Of a DNA stretch of 64,000 nucleotides, positions 63,974 to 64,000 are shown piece by piece. A model generated the notes under the pieces. It was not told the origin of the DNA. It saw nothing but the letters and a program-made list of their open reading frames with translations, and did no database searches. A program made the translations under genes and the position numbers. Where the stretch lies: the NCBI GenBank assembly GCA_963834685.1, contig CAWICW010000013.1, positions 141,359 through 205,358 on the forward strand, written 5' to 3'. Positions within the stretch are counted from its first letter, which is position 1. Every line of letters begins with the position of its first letter. The stretch is from Palsa-504 sp963834685 (lineage in GTDB: Bacteria > Actinomycetota > Actinomycetes > Streptosporangiales > Streptosporangiaceae).

Positions 63974-64000
63974 GGCATAAAAAGCTTTTACGCCCCCACG

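Overview
The window looks like a chromosomal piece of a high-GC actinobacterium, probably a sporangium-forming or Streptomyces-like lineage (Streptosporangiales or a relative). The evidence is the strong G/C third-position bias, the gene order enolase - FtsB-like - DUF501 - Ppx/GppA, frequent GTG starts, four-base start/stop overlaps, and an accessory stock rich in tyrosine recombinases, NB-ARC/TPR proteins and an ECF sigma factor with a membrane tail. I could not search any database; family names rest on motifs I can read.

Layout: (1) 1-7.6 kb is a nested pile of mobile DNA. A RIT-type (recombinase-in-trio) element runs from beyond the left edge to about 5.55 kb and has landed in a serine recombinase gene. 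Its middle recombinase gene is split by a second, 4.0-kb element (about 263-4278) carrying an intact tyrosine recombinase, a small HTH protein, and a large protein with seven tandem CxxC...CxxC zinc ribbons fused to a recombinase-like fold without recognisable catalytic residues. (2) 7.3-11 kb holds transposase remnants (IS66, IS1380-like), an orphan MazF-like toxin, a GH12-like lipoprotein and an intact IS630 element. (3) 11-36.6 kb is a surface-polysaccharide cluster: pyruvyl transferase, GT2, GT25, three GT4 enzymes (two a mosaic tandem duplication), FAD oxidoreductase, CapK-like ligase, two methyltransferases, EctB-like aminotransferase, asparagine synthetase-like amidotransferase, bi-domain oxidoreductase, heparinase II/III-like lyase, two Wzz-like proteins, a DUF218 protein and an RmlC-like epimerase. 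A second GH12-like lipoprotein lies inside it. (4) 36.7-54.4 kb is core metabolism and housekeeping: eno, ftsB-like, DUF501, ppx, uracil-DNA glycosylase, a tRNA, thiolase, cbs, cystathionine gamma-synthase/lyase, an AAA/VWA pair, ilvA, murJ, hpd and an Lrp/AsnC regulator. (5) 54.4-61.6 kb is a signalling island: two paralogous NB-ARC/TPR genes sharing an upstream box, an ECF sigma factor with a membrane-anchored Ser/Pro/Lys tail, and a TPR-array protein. (6) 61.6-64 kb is a divergent TetR/DHA2 exporter pair with two matching palindromic operators.

How it works together: the 26-36 kb genes are mostly translationally coupled and probably form one transcription unit for making, modifying and regulating the length of an extracellular polysaccharide. 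No polymerase, flippase or initiating phosphosugar transferase is visible, so the pathway must draw on genes elsewhere. The NB-ARC/sigma island looks like a sensing system.

Caution: about twenty reading-frame breaks occur, many in genes that should be essential (murJ) or widely conserved. By eye nearly all are repaired by removing one base, so I treat most as probable sequence errors, not true pseudogenes.
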